Source: Lentisphaerae bacterium GWF2_38_69 (lineage in GTDB: Bacteria; Verrucomicrobiota; Lentisphaeria; Victivallales; GWF2-38-69). From it: 64,000 bases of DNA. This document shows positions 55,347 through 63,964 of this stretch, piece by piece. A program made the position numbers and the translations under genes. The notes under the pieces are model-generated. The model was not told the DNA's origin and made no database searches. It saw only the letters and a list, made by a program, of their open reading frames with translations. The stretch is taken from contig MHBE01000029.1 in NCBI GenBank assembly GCA_001803205.1, positions 41,132 to 105,131 on the forward strand. The letters run 5' to 3'. How positions within the stretch are numbered: position 1 is the stretch's first letter; each line of letters opens with the position of its first letter.

Positions 55347-57169
55347 TGAAATTTCCTGATAAAGCCTGGTGGAGCAATAAAGAAACTCTTCCTTCTAGAG
55401 TAAGAGGGATGAAGCTTCTTTCATGTTATATCGATATGACTGACGACATAAAAATTGCCGCTGACATCTACCTTCCTCTTGATATGGAGCCTGGCGAAAA
55501 ACTGCCGACTGTTTTTTATATGACAAGAAGCACTCGCAGATTTAATTTAAGGCAGCCATTTAAATATTTTATTGAGAAATCAAAAAGATATTTCTACTCT
55601 TCAAGAATCAGAAAATTTCTTAACAGTTCCTATGCAGTAGTAAGTATTGATCAGCGAGCCTCTGGAGCTTCGTTTGGAACTCGTTCCAGAGAGTGGACTC
55701 CAGAAGACGCTAATGATGCTTATGCTGTTCTTGACTGGATTACAAACCAGACATGGTCAGACTGCAGAACTGTTCTTATAGGTACTGGCAGCAGCGCTGT
55801 TTCGGTAGAGCTTCTCATAGCAAAACACCATCCATCAGTTAAAGCCGCAATACTTGCTTCTTCTCCTTTTGATCTTTATCCCGATATTGTTTGCCCTGGA
55901 GGGGTGAGAAACGAAAGATTCCTATTCTATTGGTTTTTCTATAATTATTATCGTGACAGAGAGAAAATCCCGTCTCTTATCCCCATGATAAAAAGATATT
56001 TTCTTATGATTGTTACGAAAGGAGCTGCAAATGTGACCCGTGACAGGAAACTTTTGGCTGAACTTAAATATTCAAAAGCCCAGCGCAAAGAGACATTTTC
56101 TTACTATGAGATTCAAAATTATATATTTAGAGATGACTCTATAATGAATGGGATGCTTGATAATTGCAGCCCTCATTTCTATTTAAAGGAACTCAATACT
56201 TCAAATGTCCCTATTTGTTCTATTTCCGGCTGGAAAGACGGAGCATACCCTCTTGGAGCCATAAAAAGATTTATGAATGTTCAGAATCCAGGCAGTAGAT
56301 TGATTCTTGGCAACTGGTCAAATAACCGTTATTTATCTCTTTTGCCTTTTTCATGCAGGAGATTCGATTCTCTTTTTGATCAGACTTCAGAAGCTATAAG
56401 GTTTATGAATTATCACTTAAAAGGGATTGATAATGGTTTTTCGAAAGAAGACAGCGTTCATTATTTTACAATAGGCAGAGAACAATGGCAGATGTCTTCT
56501 ACCTGGCCGCCCCATAAAACTGATTTTCACAGTTTTTATTTCAGGACAAACAATATAGTTATTGATAACATTCCTTCACATGAAGGAGGAGAGGATAAAA
56601 TCAAATTCGATTACCAGTCTACGACGGGAATTAATACCTGCTGGACCTCGCTTCTACAAAAGGACTGTAAGGAGATTAAGCATAAATCCACTGATGAACA
56701 GGATGATCTTTCGCTTATTTATGCCACGCCTCCGTTTGAAGAAGATTTTGAAATATGCGGATCAGCGGTTATTTCTCTTTACATCAAATCAAATATTACG
56801 GACATTCAGCTGTTTGTATATATTTCAGATATGCGCAGCGAGGGCAACCGAGTTCATATTACAGAAGGAATTTTCCGTACAATCCATAAAAATATAAATA
56901 ATCTTCAGGCTCCGTATGAGGTTCTCTATCCCACTCATACATTTTTGAGGAAAGATGCTTCATTTCTTTCACCTCTTGAGCCGAATCTTGTATCTTTTGA
57001 TCTTCTTCCTGTTTCTTATTTAATAAAAAAAGGGCATTCTCTGAGAATAAGAATAACAGGTTCAGATAAAGATAATTTTGAAATAATAGGTACATCCCCT
57101 GAAATTACTCTGTGTCATGGGATGGATTTTCCATCATCGTTCAAATTACCTGGCCATTACTGTAAATAA
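55343..57169 (+). CDS. CocE/NonD (S15-like) hydrolase homologue, catalytic His absent
   Basis: The 608-residue protein has the X-Pro dipeptidyl-peptidase/cocaine-esterase layout: an alpha/beta hydrolase (to about 330-360) and a C-terminal jelly roll (EDFEICGSAVISLYIKS from about 465). VVSIDQRASGASFGTRSREW near residue 100 is the family loop. The nucleophile aligns to Ser151 in IGTGSSAVS, the Asp to Asp299 in GWKDGAYP. Where relatives have GPWTH, this protein has GNWSNN (323-328), so the triad His appears lost. It may be an inactive or altered hydrolase. Its start overlaps the upstream gene by four bases. Confidence 0.8.
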   Translation: MMKFPDKAWWSNKETLPSRVRGMKLLSCYIDMTDDIKIAADIYLPLDMEPGEKLPTVFYMTRSTRRFNLRQPFKYFIEKSKRYFYSSRIRKFLNSSYAVVSIDQRASGASFGTRSREWTPEDANDAYAVLDWITNQTWSDCRTVLIGTGSSAVSVELLIAKHHPSVKAAILASSPFDLYPDIVCPGGVRNERFLFYWFFYNYYRDREKIPSLIPMIKRYFLMIVTKGAANVTRDRKLLAELKYSKAQRKETFSYYEIQNYIFRDDSIMNGMLDNCSPHFYLKELNTSNVPICSISGWKDGAYPLGAIKRFMNVQNPGSRLILGNWSNNRYLSLLPFSCRRFDSLFDQTSEAIRFMNYHLKGIDNGFSKEDSVHYFTIGREQWQMSSTWPPHKTDFHSFYFRTNNIVIDNIPSHEGGEDKIKFDYQSTTGINTCWTSLLQKDCKEIKHKSTDEQDDLSLIYATPPFEEDFEICGSAVISLYIKSNITDIQLFVYISDMRSEGNRVHITEGIFRTIHKNINNLQAPYEVLYPTHTFLRKDASFLSPLEPNLVSFDLLPVSYLIKKGHSLRIRITGSDKDNFEIIGTSPEITLCHGMDFPSSFKLPGHYCK

Positions 57170-57286
57170 TCTAAAACAAGTTAGAAAGTATAATATTTGC
57201 CTTGAGAATTTCTTCATAAAAAGTGTATAGCTCTCCTGCCTGAAGCATTAAGAGTTTCGAATTTTAAAAAATGTAACTGGGCAAAT

Positions 57287-57330
57287 TTGAATTATATTAT
57301 AGAATTGGCTAGATACATCCTTTGCAAAGG
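57287..57330 (+). promoter_or_regulatory. Candidate promoter with palindrome for the aminotransferase gene
   Basis: TTGAAT (57287-57292) and TAGATA (57310-57315) are 17 bp apart. A perfect 12-bp palindrome CCTTTGCAAAGG lies at 57319-57330, over the expected start of transcription, suggesting an operator. The rest of the 187-bp gap from 57170 has no recognised feature. Confidence 0.4.
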
Positions 57331-57356
57331 AACAAATATAATCGAGGGAGGAAATT

Positions 57357-58550
57357 ATGTTCAAGCACATCCAAAAAGCTCCGGCAGACCCTATACTTGG
57401 TCTGAATGATGCCTTTAAAAACGAAAAGAATCCGGCGAAAATAAATCTTGGGGTAGGAGTTTATAAGAATGAGGCTGGTGAAACTCCTGTCCTGGAATGC
57501 GTAAAAAAATCCGAAGCCGTTTTAATTTCAAAGGAAAAAACAAAATCATATTTGCCTATAGACGGAACACCGGAATATGTAAAAATAGTTAAAGAACTCG
57601 TTTTTGGAAAAGATAGTGCACTGATCACGGAAAAGAGAATTGCTACAATACAATCTCCCGGAGGTACAGGCGCTTTGAGAATCGGTGCTGATTTTATTAA
57701 AAAATTCTTTCCTAAAGCCGGAATATGGATAAGCGATCCTACATGGGAAAACCACAGACAGCTCTTCGGTGAAGCGGGGATTGAAGTCCACAATTACCCT
57801 TATTATTGCCCCACAGCCAAATGGCTAGACTTTGAAAATATGAAAAAAGTCCTATCCCAGATTCCTTCTACCGATGTGGTACTTCTGCACGCTTGCTGCC
57901 ATAACCCGACAGGAGTCGATCTTACACATGAACAGTGGAATGAAATAGCAAAAATAGCGCAGGAAAGAGGCTTTATAGTATTTTTTGACTTTGCATATCA
58001 GGGATTTGGGAATGGTCCGGATGAAGATGCATACGCCGTTCGATTCTTCTCAGGAAAAATCAAAAACTTCCTGGTGGCTAACTCTTATTCAAAAAATTTC
58101 GGGCTTTACAACGAACGAATTGGTGCGCTATCTGTAGTAACTGAAACATCTGATGAAGCTGAAAAAGTACTTTCACAATTGAAAATATGCGCAAGAGTAA
58201 ATTATTCAAATCCGCCTGGACATGGCTCATCTATCGTAACAACAGTTCTTTCTGATCCTGAGCTTACCATACTTTGGAATAAGGAAGTTACTACCATGAG
58301 AGAAAGAATCCTTGCTTACAGGCTTAAACTCGTTGAAGCCCTTAAGGCGAAAGGAGTAAAACAGGATTTTTCATATATTGCAAAACAACTGGGCATGTTC
58401 TCTTATACCGGACTTAGTCCTGAGCAGGTGAAGGAACTCAGGGAAAAATTTGCTATCTATATGGTTAATACAGGCAGAATAAATCTTGCAGGGTTAAATG
58501 AGAAGAATCTTGATGCAGTAGCCTCAGCAATAGCATCAGTAGTTAAATAG
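57357..58550 (+). CDS. aspC: Aspartate/aromatic aminotransferase, class I
   Basis: The 397-residue PLP enzyme closely matches AspC/TyrB: MFKHIQKAPADPILGLNDAFK, NLGVGVYKNEAGETPVLECV near residue 30, ISDPTWENHRQLF near residue 122, and HACCHNPTGVDLTHEQW near residue 178. SYSKNFGLYNERIGAL near residue 240 carries the PLP lysine. It swaps amino groups between aspartate (or aromatic amino acids) and 2-oxoglutarate; the symbol fits the family but specificity is not decided. GGAGG precedes the ATG and a terminator follows. Confidence 0.93.
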   Translation: MFKHIQKAPADPILGLNDAFKNEKNPAKINLGVGVYKNEAGETPVLECVKKSEAVLISKEKTKSYLPIDGTPEYVKIVKELVFGKDSALITEKRIATIQSPGGTGALRIGADFIKKFFPKAGIWISDPTWENHRQLFGEAGIEVHNYPYYCPTAKWLDFENMKKVLSQIPSTDVVLLHACCHNPTGVDLTHEQWNEIAKIAQERGFIVFFDFAYQGFGNGPDEDAYAVRFFSGKIKNFLVANSYSKNFGLYNERIGALSVVTETSDEAEKVLSQLKICARVNYSNPPGHGSSIVTTVLSDPELTILWNKEVTTMRERILAYRLKLVEALKAKGVKQDFSYIAKQLGMFSYTGLSPEQVKELREKFAIYMVNTGRINLAGLNEKNLDAVASAIASVVK

Positions 58551-58567
58551 AAATTATCCAGAGAAAC

Positions 58568-58595
58568 CACGGGCATTCATTGCCCGTGTTTTTTT
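58568..58595 (+). terminator. Intrinsic terminator after the aminotransferase gene
   Basis: Arms CACGGGCA (58568-58575) and TGCCCGTG (58581-58588) make a perfect 8-bp stem, loop TTCAT, followed by seven T (58589-58595). It lies before the lysine-aminomutase-family gene, so that gene needs its own start of transcription. Confidence 0.92.
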
Positions 58596-58624
58596 ATTTG
58601 CAAAAAAACACCAGTGCCACAGGA

Positions 58625-59653
58625 ATGGAACGACTTATTTCAAATCTAAAAAAAGTTTCTGAAGCTTTAGGGATTGAACTGCCTCAGGAAATTTACGAAG
58701 CAGAAAAACATTACCCTTTCCTTATTTCTTCATATTATTTAAATCTTATTGACAAAACACAACTATCTTCAGATCCAATTTTTCTCCAATCATTCCCTTC
58801 TGAGCACGAATTAGAACAAAATGAATTGCTCTCTGAAGATCCACAGGACGAACAAAAGCATTCACCTCTTCCTAAATTAATTCATAGGTACAGAGACAGG
58901 GCTCTGATATTAACTACCAACAGATGTAGCACATTCTGCCGATTCTGTTTCCGAAAACGCCGATGGAAAAAAGGCATCCATAAAGAAGATATTTCAGATG
59001 AAGAACTAAGCAAAATAGCTTCATATTTAAAAACCAATAATGAAATAGAGGAAGTCTTGCTTTCAGGCGGAGATCCTCTGATGCTTTCGAATGCCAGGCT
59101 AAAGGCAATCCTTGATGTCATTGTGAGAATTAAAAACATCAAAACTGTCAGAATTGCATCGCGAATACCGGTCACTCTCCCTGAGCGTATTACAAAAACC
59201 CTATCAAAACTCCTTGGCTCTTACTCTAATTTATGGTTCGTTACTCATTTCAACCATCCAAGAGAACTAACATCTGAATCCATGCGTGCCTGCAGAGTGT
59301 TGACTTCAGCAGGAATCCCAATGCTCAATCAGACTGTGTTGCTCAAAGGAATAAATGATTCCCCTGAAGTTCTGAGAATCCTCTTCAGGACGCTGATTGA
59401 AAATAAAATAAAACCTTATTATCTTTTCCATATTGATCCGGTTTGTGGAGTTGCCCACTTTTCTACTGGAATACTAAAAGGTCTGGAAATAATGCGATAT
59501 TTCAGAAAAAATCTTTCAGGAATTGCTACTCCTCAGTTTGCAATCGACTTGCCCGAAGGAGGAGGAAAAATCAATCTTCAGCCTTCCTATTCCGCAGATA
59601 ACAAATTTTTCGAATCAATAGAAGGCGGAAAAATAATCAAATATGCAGATTAG
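58625..59653 (+). CDS. Lysine 2,3-aminomutase family radical-SAM protein (KamA/EpmB-like)
   Basis: The 342-residue protein has the family core: PLPKLIHRYRDRALILTTNRCSTFCRFCFRKRRW with the radical-SAM CxxxCxxC near residue 100. EEVLLSGGDPLMLSNARL near residue 145, FVTHFNHPRELTSE near residue 215 and GVAHFSTGI near residue 280 follow. Such enzymes use PLP and SAM to shift an amino group from the 2- to the 3-position of lysine, free (KamA) or EF-P-bound (EpmB). At 342 residues it is nearer EpmB in size. In-frame TTG codons exist upstream, one inside a terminator stem, so ATG 58625 is chosen. No efp lies here. Confidence 0.88.
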   Translation: MERLISNLKKVSEALGIELPQEIYEAEKHYPFLISSYYLNLIDKTQLSSDPIFLQSFPSEHELEQNELLSEDPQDEQKHSPLPKLIHRYRDRALILTTNRCSTFCRFCFRKRRWKKGIHKEDISDEELSKIASYLKTNNEIEEVLLSGGDPLMLSNARLKAILDVIVRIKNIKTVRIASRIPVTLPERITKTLSKLLGSYSNLWFVTHFNHPRELTSESMRACRVLTSAGIPMLNQTVLLKGINDSPEVLRILFRTLIENKIKPYYLFHIDPVCGVAHFSTGILKGLEIMRYFRKNLSGIATPQFAIDLPEGGGKINLQPSYSADNKFFESIEGGKIIKYAD

Positions 59654-59678
59654 CATGAAACCTCAAAATGCCGATAAA

Positions 59679-60152
59679 CTATAATCCCTGACCTTCTGTA
59701 TCTATTACATTAGGCTGCATTGAAGAAGGAAGTACAGACTTGGTCTTCATAGCTTTCAGATAAGACTCGTTTGCTTTGTTTACATCGCCTTTATTGTTAT
59801 AGGCCATGCCTAAGCCCATATAAGCAGATGTATTCGGCATTATCTCGTTTGATTTATTAAAATCTGCAATTGCCTTGTCCTGTTCGCCCATTGAAATATA
59901 AAGCCAGCCTCTTTGCACATATATCCAGGCGCTATCAGGGTGCTGCTGCATGCGCTCATTGAGCTGGGTAAGAACTCTGTTACCTATCTTATTAAACTCA
60001 GCATTATAAGTTTGTTTTTTATAATCTTTAAGCTCCTGTAGCACAATATCATTAGACGGGTCGAACTCAAGCTGGTCTGCTTTAGATATGGACAGACATG
60101 CAGTAATAAAACTCAATACTGCTAACAACATAGTAGAGTATTTAATCTTCAT
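59679..60152 (-). CDS. TPR-repeat lipoprotein, unknown
   Basis: The 157-residue protein has a signal sequence with a lipobox-like ITAC at residues 16-19 (MKIKYSTMLLAVLSFITAC), so Cys19 may be lipidated. The mature part has two to three TPR-like helical pairs, e.g. DSAWIYVQRGWLYISMGEQDKAIADFNKSNEIM and SAYMGLGMAYNNKGDVNKANESYLKAM. It lies 19 bp after emrB on the same strand, with GAGGA before its ATG, and could be part of that operon. No function is assigned beyond protein contacts. Confidence 0.75.
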   Translation of the reverse strand: MKIKYSTMLLAVLSFITACLSISKADQLEFDPSNDIVLQELKDYKKQTYNAEFNKIGNRVLTQLNERMQQHPDSAWIYVQRGWLYISMGEQDKAIADFNKSNEIMPNTSAYMGLGMAYNNKGDVNKANESYLKAMKTKSVLPSSMQPNVIDTEGQGL

Positions 60153-60171
60153 AATTCCTCTAAATTTTAGT

Positions 60172-61719
60172 TTAATGAAGTTTGAAACCTTTAGGTGCCG
60201 CTTTTAAGAAAAAAAGCATGGGTATGACCAATATTGAAATAATAATATACATTACAAAACCATCAATAAATGCCAGCATGGTAGCCTGCTTTTGCATCAT
60301 ATCTAAAAGAACCATGTTCGCCTGCTGCATATTGGCTCCAAGATCTTTTAATATTTCTATACTTTTCTGATATATTGGATTCAATGGAGAAAGGTTTGAC
60401 ACTAAATAGCTCTGATGGACTTGTTCGTGTCTGTTTACAACAGTGTTAATCATCGAAATTCCAACACTTCCTCCGATATTTCTGACCAGATTTAGTAGGC
60501 CGGTGCCATATTCAATTTTATTTTTAGGGATAAAAAGAAAGGCTACAGTATTAATAGGTACAAAAATCAGAGCTATGCCAAGCCCTAATATTGCTCTTGC
60601 TGTTGCTACGGTTTTAAAGTCAACAATAGTGTTGAACTCAGACATCAAATACAATGAGTATATGGTTATAATAAACCCAGAAATAACCAGCCATTTAGAA
60701 TTTCGCATTTTTGCGCTCAGTATTCCAGCTATAGGCATTGCAAAAAGAACCACAACTCCAGAAGCAGTCACGACAAGCCCACTTAGATAAGCTGTATATC
60801 CCATAAGAGTCTGGAGAAATACCGGAACAATTTCAGTCATCGCATAAAAAACCATCCCAATCACAAAACCCGCTATTATGCAAATAGAAAAATTAGAGTC
60901 TTTCAGTAGTCTTAAATCCAAAACAGGATTGGAGCATTTCAGTTCCCAGTATATGCAAAACAGAAGACTTAAAAATGCTATTATGCACAAAGCCAGTATT
61001 GCTTTAGAAGAAAACCAGTCCCAATCCTGTCCTTTATCTAAAAAAACCTGAAGGCATGCTACAAATAAACTTAATGAAGCAATCCCCATATAGTCAATCT
61101 TTTGCTTCTTCTTGGCAAGATTTACTTCTGTTTCTTTAGGAATAAAAGTATGAACCAGAAATACCGAGATAATTCCAACAGGGATATTTATAAAAAAGAT
61201 CCATCCCCAACTGAAATTATCTACAATCAGCCCGCCCAATGCAGGTCCAAATGTAGGAGCAAGTATTACGCCCATTCCATAAACACCCATTCCAAGGGCT
61301 CTTTTTTCTTCAGGAAAGCTCTCGAGAAGAACAGCTTGAGATATCGGAAGAAGCCCGCCACCGCCCAAACCCTGTATAACTCTGAAAAAAAGCAATTGGG
61401 TTAGATTTTGTGACAATCCGCACATAAGAGAAGCAAGAGTAAAAACAATAATACTTATTCTAAAATATCTCTTCCTTCCAAAAATATCTGAAAGCCAGCC
61501 TGTTAGAGGCAATATTATTGCGTTTGCCACAAGATAACATGTAAGCATCCATGAGCTCTGATCTATACTTACAGAGAGATCTCCAGCAATATAAGGAAGA
61601 ACTACATTGGCTATGCTTGTATCAAGAACTTCCATCGATGTAGGAAGTATGACCACAAACGCCATCAGCCATGGATTGACTGTTCTAATCGGATTTAAAC
61701 TGTTATTTTCTGACTGCAT
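60172..61719 (-). CDS. emrB: EmrB/QacA-type MFS efflux pump (DHA2)
   Basis: The 515-residue protein has 14 predicted spans. Motifs: LDTSIANVVLPYIAGDL near residue 33 (DHA2 motif D), GWLSDIFGRKRYFRISI near residue 78, RVIQGLGGGGLLPISQAVL near residue 110, and GPALGGLIVDNFSWGWIFFINIPVGI near residue 157 (motif C). It pumps hydrophobic drugs and works with an EmrA-type adaptor, here encoded divergently at 61879. The ATG at 61719 is preferred to an in-frame TTG at 61731. No tolC-like gene is seen. Confidence 0.88.
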   Translation of the reverse strand: MQSENNSLNPIRTVNPWLMAFVVILPTSMEVLDTSIANVVLPYIAGDLSVSIDQSSWMLTCYLVANAIILPLTGWLSDIFGRKRYFRISIIVFTLASLMCGLSQNLTQLLFFRVIQGLGGGGLLPISQAVLLESFPEEKRALGMGVYGMGVILAPTFGPALGGLIVDNFSWGWIFFINIPVGIISVFLVHTFIPKETEVNLAKKKQKIDYMGIASLSLFVACLQVFLDKGQDWDWFSSKAILALCIIAFLSLLFCIYWELKCSNPVLDLRLLKDSNFSICIIAGFVIGMVFYAMTEIVPVFLQTLMGYTAYLSGLVVTASGVVVLFAMPIAGILSAKMRNSKWLVISGFIITIYSLYLMSEFNTIVDFKTVATARAILGLGIALIFVPINTVAFLFIPKNKIEYGTGLLNLVRNIGGSVGISMINTVVNRHEQVHQSYLVSNLSPLNPIYQKSIEILKDLGANMQQANMVLLDMMQKQATMLAFIDGFVMYIIISILVIPMLFFLKAAPKGFKLH

Positions 61720-61740
61720 TAATTTTAGCAAAACAAAGTG

Positions 61741-61764
61741 TTATAATTTTGAAAACAATTATAA
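61741..61764. promoter_or_regulatory. Palindromic operator candidate between emrB and emrA
   Basis: TTATAATT and AATTATAA form perfect 8-bp arms around an 8-nt spacer, 22 bp before the emrB ATG. The 159-bp divergent region also holds two overlapping TATAAT boxes near 61800-61810 that could serve emrA. A repressor binding the dyad could control emrB; no regulator gene lies next to it. Confidence 0.35.
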
Positions 61765-61878
61765 GTAAATTTAAAAAAAATAAAGACAACTTTATGACTT
61801 ATAATATAATATCTTTAGCATAAATGAGCTTTCAGGCATAGCATTAGGAAATTTTAATCTAAAAAAGAGTATTGCGTT

Positions 61879-62919
61879 ATGGATAATGAGAAAAATAATA
61901 TTCAATCTGAATCTGAAGTAAATAATAAAACTGCTGAAAACATTTCAGAACCAAACACACTCAATAAACACAAAAAAAAGCGTATCAGGATTCTAGTATC
62001 AGCTATTATTATTTTGTGCTTAATTGCATGGGGAGTTTATTATTATTATCAGGAAACACATTATGTAACGACTGATGACTCATTTGTTACAGGCAGACCG
62101 GTTTATATAGTTCCTCATATTTCAGATTATGTAGCCCATGTACATGTTATTAATGATCAGCATGTAAATAAAGGAGATCTGCTAGTGGAAATAGATCCTA
62201 AAAATTTCTTTTTGCAGGTCGAAGAAGCTCAGGCAGGAATAAATATTTCACAGGCAAGGCTTAACGCTGCAGTGGCTAACTATGAAATTACAATTGATGC
62301 ACAGAATACAGCCGCGGTTGACATGCATAGAAACCAAATATTAATGGCAGGAGATACTGAAGGAGCCGCTATAAGTCAGGAGAAGTTCGAACACTCAATC
62401 TCTCTATATCAGGCAGCAGTATCAGCAGTGCTTGCCGCAAAAGCTGGAATTATGCTAGCTCAATCAGAACTGCAAAAAGCCAAGGTTGATCTGGATCAGG
62501 CAAAGGTACAATTCTCATATACGAAAATATATGCGCCTGTAAGCGGGTACATTACCAAACGCAATATTGAACCTGGTTCATTTCTTTCACCGGGCTATCC
62601 TGTTATGGCTATAGTTTCAGATAATAAATGGGTAGTTGCCAATCTAAAGGAAACTCAGCTCGAACACATAAGAGTTGGTCAAAGTGTAGATATTTCAATT
62701 GATGCCTATCCAGGAGCGGTCTTCAAAGGGCATGTCAAAGGAATCCAAGCTGGAACCGGCGATGTATTTAGTTTACTTCCTCCTGAAAATGCTACCGGCA
62801 ATTATGTTAAAGTAGTCCAGAGAGTCCCTGTCGAGATTACTTTCGATGCAATCCCTGATCAAAGTAAATATTTTCTCTCTCTTGGAATGTCTGTCGAACC
62901 TATAATAAAAATCAAGTAA
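61879..62919 (+). CDS. emrA: EmrA/HlyD-type membrane fusion protein
   Basis: The 346-residue periplasmic adaptor has an N-terminal cytoplasmic tail, a membrane anchor at about residues 36-57 and a lipoyl-like domain (YVTTDDSFVTGRPVYIVPHISDYVAHVHV near residue 61). A short coiled-coil hairpin lies at about 105-205, then a beta-barrel with IYAPVSGYITKRNIEPGSFL near residue 218. Adaptors of this kind link an inner-membrane MFS pump to an outer-membrane channel. It is transcribed away from emrB. Confidence 0.9.
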   Translation: MDNEKNNIQSESEVNNKTAENISEPNTLNKHKKKRIRILVSAIIILCLIAWGVYYYYQETHYVTTDDSFVTGRPVYIVPHISDYVAHVHVINDQHVNKGDLLVEIDPKNFFLQVEEAQAGINISQARLNAAVANYEITIDAQNTAAVDMHRNQILMAGDTEGAAISQEKFEHSISLYQAAVSAVLAAKAGIMLAQSELQKAKVDLDQAKVQFSYTKIYAPVSGYITKRNIEPGSFLSPGYPVMAIVSDNKWVVANLKETQLEHIRVGQSVDISIDAYPGAVFKGHVKGIQAGTGDVFSLLPPENATGNYVKVVQRVPVEITFDAIPDQSKYFLSLGMSVEPIIKIK

Positions 62920-62937
62920 GCATATCCAAGATATGCT
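62919..62937. repeat. Hairpin after emrA
   Basis: Arms AGCATATC (62919-62926) and GATATGCT (62930-62937) with the loop CAA form an 8-bp perfect stem that overlaps the last base of the emrA stop. No T-run follows, so it is a poor intrinsic terminator. Nothing else is seen to 63056. Confidence 0.4.
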
Positions 62938-63056
62938 GAATTAAAATTTGCCAAAAAAACAATAGCCTAAAAAGTATTTAAATTTGTCAGTTGATCCATA
63001 TTATTTTGTCGACTCGCTTCTTCTTCTATAAAGCGGTGCATTGCTCGACGATGTAA

Positions 63057-63470
63057 ATTTGTAATTTCTATATAATCCAGGAGGCCGCAGGAACAAGAGA
63101 ACTGTTCTGCTATATATACGACATATTAAATGCCTTTAAAAAAGGTGGCATTGTTATTTATGATGAAACAAATAGATATTATCATCCAGATATAGAACTA
63201 GCCTTGCTCTCCATTTTTAAGAATGCAGAATTTAATACAAATAACTCGCAATTATTTTTTGCTTCACATAATCCTGAAACTTTTGATCTTTTAGATTTAG
63301 GTCAGGCATATATTGTGGAAAGACCTGATTCCTATTCTTCTGTTTACAAATTATCGGAAATAGAAGATCTAAAGAAGAGAGATAATCTGAAAAAGAAATA
63401 CCGTCTTGGTATGTTTGGCGGCACTCCAGATGTAGTTGATTTTGATTATAAACTAAAACAGTTGTTATGA
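63057..63470 (+). pseudogene. 5'-truncated AAA ATPase (RloA/AAA15-like)
   Basis: The open frame begins after a stop at 63054 and runs to 63470. It reads FYIIQEAAGTRELFCYIYDIL, matching the ABC-type signature ESSGT of AAA15/AAA21 ATPases. Walker B follows in GGIVIYDETNRYYHP, then the switch His in QLFFASHNPETFD. No Walker A is found upstream, where emrA ends. So about the last 138 residues of a longer protein remain. Its stop overlaps the next ATG as ATGA, like RloAB pairs. Confidence 0.7.
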
Positions 63471-63964
63471 GACGACAGAAAATAGAACAAAAAGATGTCG
63501 TAATTCCGTATTGTGAGGGAGAAACTGAAATATCACTTTTCGGGTTCTTGAAACATCAATACTCAAATGGAAGAATTAGCTTTAAGCAACCAGATGATCT
63601 AAAAGGTGTTAGTGCCTTTCCTTCGTTCAAAAGGAAATATGAAAAGAAAGTCAAGGAATTAAATTTTAAGCCAGCTAGAAATTATGAGAAAGTAAGACTC
63701 CTATTTATAATTGACAATGATCTTGCTGATTCAGCTAAAATTAAAAAATTTTTAGACGCAGAAAAGCATTTAGTTCAATTATGTGACCCAAATACGGAAG
63801 GAATGATACTTAATATCATAGGAAAACCTCAGGCCAAAACTGTAGGCAATAAAGATTATCGTAAAAAATGCAAGGATGCATTTGAAAGTCATTTCGGCTG
63901 TAAAGCCCACAAACTTCAGAACTCCTTACCCGGTAAAACTAGATTTGTCAACAGAAGTATATAG
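63467..63964 (+). CDS. RloB-like TOPRIM-domain protein
   Basis: The 165-residue protein has the pattern IPYCEGETEISLFGFL near residue 14, with the TOPRIM Glu, and LLFIIDNDLADSAKI near residue 77, with the DxD pair. It resembles RloB and related TOPRIM effectors that pair with AAA ATPases in defence modules. RloB proteins are usually about 200 residues; the ending PGKTRFVNRSI is not recognised and may come from a frameshift. It overlaps the ATPase fragment by four bases. It may be non-functional without a full partner. Confidence 0.65.
   Translation: MRRQKIEQKDVVIPYCEGETEISLFGFLKHQYSNGRISFKQPDDLKGVSAFPSFKRKYEKKVKELNFKPARNYEKVRLLFIIDNDLADSAKIKKFLDAEKHLVQLCDPNTEGMILNIIGKPQAKTVGNKDYRKKCKDAFESHFGCKAHKLQNSLPGKTRFVNRSI

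Noticed and set aside
58580..58624. Upstream TTG starts for the lysine-aminomutase-family gene
   Set aside because: The first TTG lies within a strong terminator stem, so translation from it would need read-through of the terminator.
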